7,037 nt of DNA from an uncultured Pseudorhodobacter sp. (GTDB lineage Bacteria > Pseudomonadota > Alphaproteobacteria > Rhodobacterales > Rhodobacteraceae): contig CAMFLG010000163.1 in NCBI GenBank assembly GCA_945957495.1, positions 1-7,037 on the forward strand, given 5' to 3'. Positions 5,520 to 7,037 of this stretch are shown here, in pieces; the stretch's first letter is position 1; the number at the start of each line of letters is the position of its first letter. The notes beneath the pieces were generated by a model. It did no database searches and was not told the origin of the DNA. It saw only the letters and a program-made list of their open reading frames with translations. A program made the translations under genes and the position numbers.

Positions 5520-6224
5520 TCAGGCGAAGGCGGCCTCCAGCGCCATTTCGACCATGGCGCCAAAGCTGGTTTCGCGGTCGCTTGCTGGCAGAGCCTCGTC
5601 GCGCAGGATGTGGTCTGAAATGGTCAGAATGGCGAGGGCGCGGCGTTGGTGGCGGTGGGCGAGCATGTAAAGTTCGGCGGCCTCCATCTCGACGCAAAGG
5701 GTGCCATGGCGTTGAAGTTGTTGGGAAAGATCGTCGCGTTCGTCGTAGAACGTGTCAGAGGAATAGATGCCGCCGACATGCACCGGCACGCCGATTTTCA
5801 GCGCGGCGGCGTGGGCGGCGGACAACAGGCCGAAATCGGCGCAGGGGGCGAAGTTCATGTCGCGGAAGATTGAACGCGAGGGGCTACCATAGGTCGAGGC
5901 GGTTTGCGCAAGGACCACATCACGGACGTTGATGTGGTGTTGCAGGGCGCCGGCCGAGCCGATGCGGATCAGGGTTTGCGCGCCATAATCTTTCATCAAT
6001 TCATTGGCATAGATCGACAGGGACGGCATGCCCATGCCCGAGCCATGGATTGTTACCCGGTGGCCGCGCCAGGTGCCGGTATAACCCAGCATGCCGCGCA
6101 CCTCGTTCACAAGCACCGGATTTTCAAGGTATTTCTGTGCCGCCCAGCGGGCGCGGTAGGGGTCGCCGGGCAAAAGCACGGTTTCGGCGATGTCGCCGGG
6201 TTTGGCGCCGATGTGAAAAGTCAT
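5520..6224 (-). CDS. deoD: Purine nucleoside phosphorylase, DeoD (hexameric) type
   Basis: DeoD cleaves purine (deoxy)nucleosides with phosphate to the free base and (deoxy)ribose-1-phosphate in the cytoplasm, for purine salvage. The 234 residues align colinearly with E. coli DeoD. H4, G20 (LLPGDP), R24, R43 (EVRGMLGYTG), R87 and S90 (IRIGSAGA) form the phosphate and ribose sites. E179-M180-E181 (CVEMEAAELY) binds the sugar, and S203-D204 (TISDHI) with R217 form the base-activating site, so the enzyme should be active. AGGAGG at 6229-6234 lies 4 bases before the ATG. No other deo or nucleoside gene lies in the window. The upstream gap is full of repeats and dyads, so regulation at the promoter is likely. 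It is followed by a hairpin and the aldo/keto reductase gene. Confidence 0.97.
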   Translation of the reverse strand: MTFHIGAKPGDIAETVLLPGDPYRARWAAQKYLENPVLVNEVRGMLGYTGTWRGHRVTIHGSGMGMPSLSIYANELMKDYGAQTLIRIGSAGALQHHINVRDVVLAQTASTYGSPSRSIFRDMNFAPCADFGLLSAAHAAALKIGVPVHVGGIYSSDTFYDERDDLSQQLQRHGTLCVEMEAAELYMLAHRHQRRALAILTISDHILRDEALPASDRETSFGAMVEMALEAAFA

Positions 6225-6241
6225 TTATCCTCCTGCCCCGC

Positions 6242-6264
6242 AATCATGGGTTAACGCCATGATT
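6242..6264. promoter_or_regulatory. 8-bp inverted repeat in the deoD leader
   Basis: AATCATGG (6242-6249) and CCATGATT (6257-6264) are perfect inverted copies around a 7-base centre. The element starts 18 bases upstream of the deoD ATG and 7 bases from its Shine-Dalgarno. It could be a repressor operator or a hairpin in the mRNA leader. Confidence 0.5.
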
Positions 6265-6277
6265 CTCTGCGTTTTTC

Positions 6278-6332
6278 AACGTATGTCTCACATATGCATA
6301 ACGTATGCCTGACGTATGGCAAACGTGCATAC
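6278..6332. repeat. Five 11-bp units in tandem (consensus AACGTATGNCT) upstream of deoD
   Basis: The units start at 6278, 6289, 6300, 6311 and 6322: AACGTATGTCT, CACATATGCAT, AACGTATGCCT, GACGTATGGCA and AACGTGCATAC. The ACGT (once ACAT) core recurs every 11 bases, about one helical turn, so all copies face the same side of the DNA. This is what a cooperative protein-binding array would look like. The array overlaps the candidate deoD promoter. No known regulator site was recognised. Confidence 0.7.
6295..6322 (-). promoter_or_regulatory. Candidate deoD promoter inside the repeat array
   Basis: On the minus strand TTGCCA (6317-6322, 5 of 6 matches to -35) is followed after 16 bases by TATGCA (6295-6300, 3 of 6 matches to -10). 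The start would be near 6288, leaving a leader of about 64 bases that contains the 6242-6264 inverted repeat. The -10 is weak and the call is tentative. Confidence 0.3.
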
Positions 6333-6340
6333 GTTTGCGG
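6317..6340. promoter_or_regulatory. Dyad GCAAACGT-GCAT-ACGTTTGC, candidate operator
   Basis: A perfect 8-bp inverted repeat (6319-6326 and 6331-6338) around GCAT covers the candidate -35 of deoD. The left arm lies within TGGCAAACG (6317-6325), a 9-mer that recurs exactly at 6376-6384. Its size and symmetry fit a dimeric repressor site. Confidence 0.5.
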
Positions 6341-6373
6341 GTATTTGGTTGCGTTTACAGGGCGTGCGCCGGG

Positions 6374-6403
6374 TGTGGCAAACGGGCCGGTCGTTTTGCC
6401 ACC
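6374..6403 (-). terminator. Hairpin after the DUF6455-like gene
   Basis: GTGGCAAA (6375-6382) and TTTGCCAC (6395-6402) pair perfectly. On the minus-strand RNA an inner CG/CG pair extends the stem past one bulged A to a 7-base loop. It lies 30 bases beyond the stop of the cysteine-rich gene. No T-run follows, so it may be a terminator, an RNA-stabilising stem or a DNA operator; it shares its half-site with the dyad at 6317-6340. Confidence 0.45.
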
Positions 6404-6432
6404 AGCCCCGGACTGCGCGGCCAGACGCAGGG

Positions 6433-6780
6433 CTATGCGGCCGCGCTGAAGGCGTATTTGTTGCCGCAGAAATCCGCATCTTCGGGGCGGGCGAAATCGC
6501 CCTGATCCAGTAGGTGACGGCAGGCGCGCCGGTCGCGGCATTGGCCACAGGTATAAAGCAGGTCCATGTAGCGGCCATGGTCGGCGTGGATCTGTTCATC
6601 GGTAAGGCCAAAGATTTCGGCCATGGCGGCAACGCGGTCTGGCACGTCGGCGGGCATGCGGACAAAAGCCATGACCTGATCGCGGGTCATGCCCATATCG
6701 TTCAGTTCCTGATCGCTGAGGTTGGACACCTCTTTTTCCTGTCGCCAGCGCGCAAGTAGCGTCTTGATCCGGTCAAACAT
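6433..6780 (-). CDS. DUF6455-like small protein with a four-cysteine C-terminus
   Basis: This 115-residue protein has no known reaction. Residues 12-42 (RW...VSNLSDQELNDMGMTRDQV) resemble the short DUF1127-like LSDxELxDxG motif. Residues 78-105 carry C78-x2-C81-x5-C87-x17-C105, a likely metal or Fe-S site. The overall pattern resembles the DUF6455 proteins common in Rhodobacterales; this is recalled, not searched. I placed the start at the ATG 6778-6780 because GGAGG lies just upstream (6786-6790, in GGAGGATGTG) and the amphipathic N-terminus MFDRIKTLLARW begins there. An open frame continues upstream to 6903, but those 41 residues look like read-through of non-coding DNA and overlap the next gene's end. 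There is no signal peptide, so it is presumably cytoplasmic. It lies 97 bases downstream of the ethylmalonyl-CoA mutase-like gene. Confidence 0.85.
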   Translation of the reverse strand: MFDRIKTLLARWRQEKEVSNLSDQELNDMGMTRDQVMAFVRMPADVPDRVAAMAEIFGLTDEQIHADHGRYMDLLYTCGQCRDRRACRHLLDQGDFARPEDADFCGNKYAFSAAA

Positions 6781-6851
6781 CACATCCTCCTGGTGTGTTT
6801 GCCCAAAGGTGTGACGGATTGGCGGCGGTTTGGCTTTGATCTGGCGCAATC

Positions 6852-6870
6852 CGCCGCTGTTTTGGCGGCG
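6852..6870 (-). terminator. Weak hairpin after the ethylmalonyl-CoA mutase-like gene
   Basis: CGCCGC (6852-6857) and GCGGCG (6865-6870) form a 6-bp GC-only stem with a 7-base loop, 7 bases beyond the stop at 6878. No T-run follows on the minus strand, so termination is doubtful. Confidence 0.3.
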
Positions 6871-6877
6871 AATGCGG

Positions 6878-7037
6878 TTACTCTGCTGCGACGGGGGCCG
6901 CATCCACGAGGTTCACGATATCGAGCATGATGCGGTTCAGCTCAAAGTCCTTCGGGGTGTAGACGGCGGCTACGCCCAGGCTGCGCAGGGTGGCAGCGTC
7001 ATCTTCGGGGATGATGCCGCCGACGACGAGGGGGATA
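6878..7037 (-). CDS. ecm: Ethylmalonyl-CoA mutase-like protein, C-terminal end (5' part outside window)
   Basis: Only the last 52 codons and the TAA stop (6878-6880) are inside the window. The visible protein runs IPLVVGGIIPEDDAA, then LRSLGVAAVYTPKDFELN, then RIMLDIVNLVDAAPVAAE. VVGGIIP is the end of the coenzyme B12-binding domain of acyl-CoA mutases. The segment YTPKDFELNRIM is, as I recall it, typical of ethylmalonyl-CoA mutase (Ecm/MeaA), whereas methylmalonyl-CoA mutases usually read FGPGT at that place. Ecm isomerises ethylmalonyl-CoA to methylsuccinyl-CoA in the ethylmalonyl-CoA pathway for acetate assimilation, which is common in Rhodobacterales. The assignment between the two mutases rests on this short stretch; the B12-dependent mutase family itself is firm. 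Confidence 0.78.
   Translation of the reverse strand, partial: IPLVVGGIIPEDDAATLRSLGVAAVYTPKDFELNRIMLDIVNLVDAAPVAAE

Noticed and set aside
6278..6332. CRISPR array or transposon end
   Set aside because: The units are 11 bp, degenerate and without spacers; there is no transposase or target duplication nearby.
6319..6338. PurR box
   Set aside because: The half-sites resemble GCAAACG, but they are separated by four extra bases, so the arrangement is not the compact 16-bp PurR palindrome.
6781..6903. Upstream extension of the DUF6455-like protein to 6903
   Set aside because: It would overlap the end of the mutase gene, and GGAGG sits directly before the ATG at 6780.

Overview
The window looks like chromosomal DNA from a high-GC alphaproteobacterium of the Rhodobacterales (Rhodobacter/Paracoccus/roseobacter relatives). 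The pointers are the SdhA and SdhB sequences, a DUF6455-type small cysteine protein, the C-terminus of an ethylmalonyl-CoA mutase-like protein, and a LuxR/LuxI pair beside the sdh operon. This placement rests on recognising protein families, not on a database search.

Left part (1-2170, + strand): the 3' end of the succinate dehydrogenase operon. It holds the C-terminal part of sdhA, a small putative lipoprotein gene whose start overlaps the sdhA stop by one base, and a complete sdhB with all cysteines for its three Fe-S clusters. A 9-bp TTCG-loop hairpin closes the operon and serves both strands.

Middle (2171-4438): a quorum-sensing module. A GTG-started minus-strand gene encodes an autoinducer-binding domain with no DNA-binding domain. 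It is divergent from a + strand luxR-type regulator, which is followed by a luxI-type acyl-homoserine-lactone synthase with every conserved catalytic residue. The LuxR is the likely AHL receptor, LuxI the signal source, and the HTH-less protein a possible modulator. A strong hairpin follows luxI. Next comes a 66-residue protein with one membrane segment and four cysteines.

Right part (4439-7037, all minus strand, read right to left): the last 52 codons of an ethylmalonyl-CoA mutase-like gene, a DUF6455-like four-cysteine protein, deoD (purine nucleoside phosphorylase), and an aldo/keto reductase that appears to have its own promoter behind the deoD hairpin. The 208-bp gap upstream of deoD is the richest non-coding stretch. 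It contains five 11-bp repeat units in register, two dyads sharing the half-site TGGCAAACG, and a separate 8-bp inverted repeat near the deoD ribosome-binding site. No gap between genes exceeds about 210 bp. I saw no rRNA, tRNA, CRISPR array or insertion sequence.
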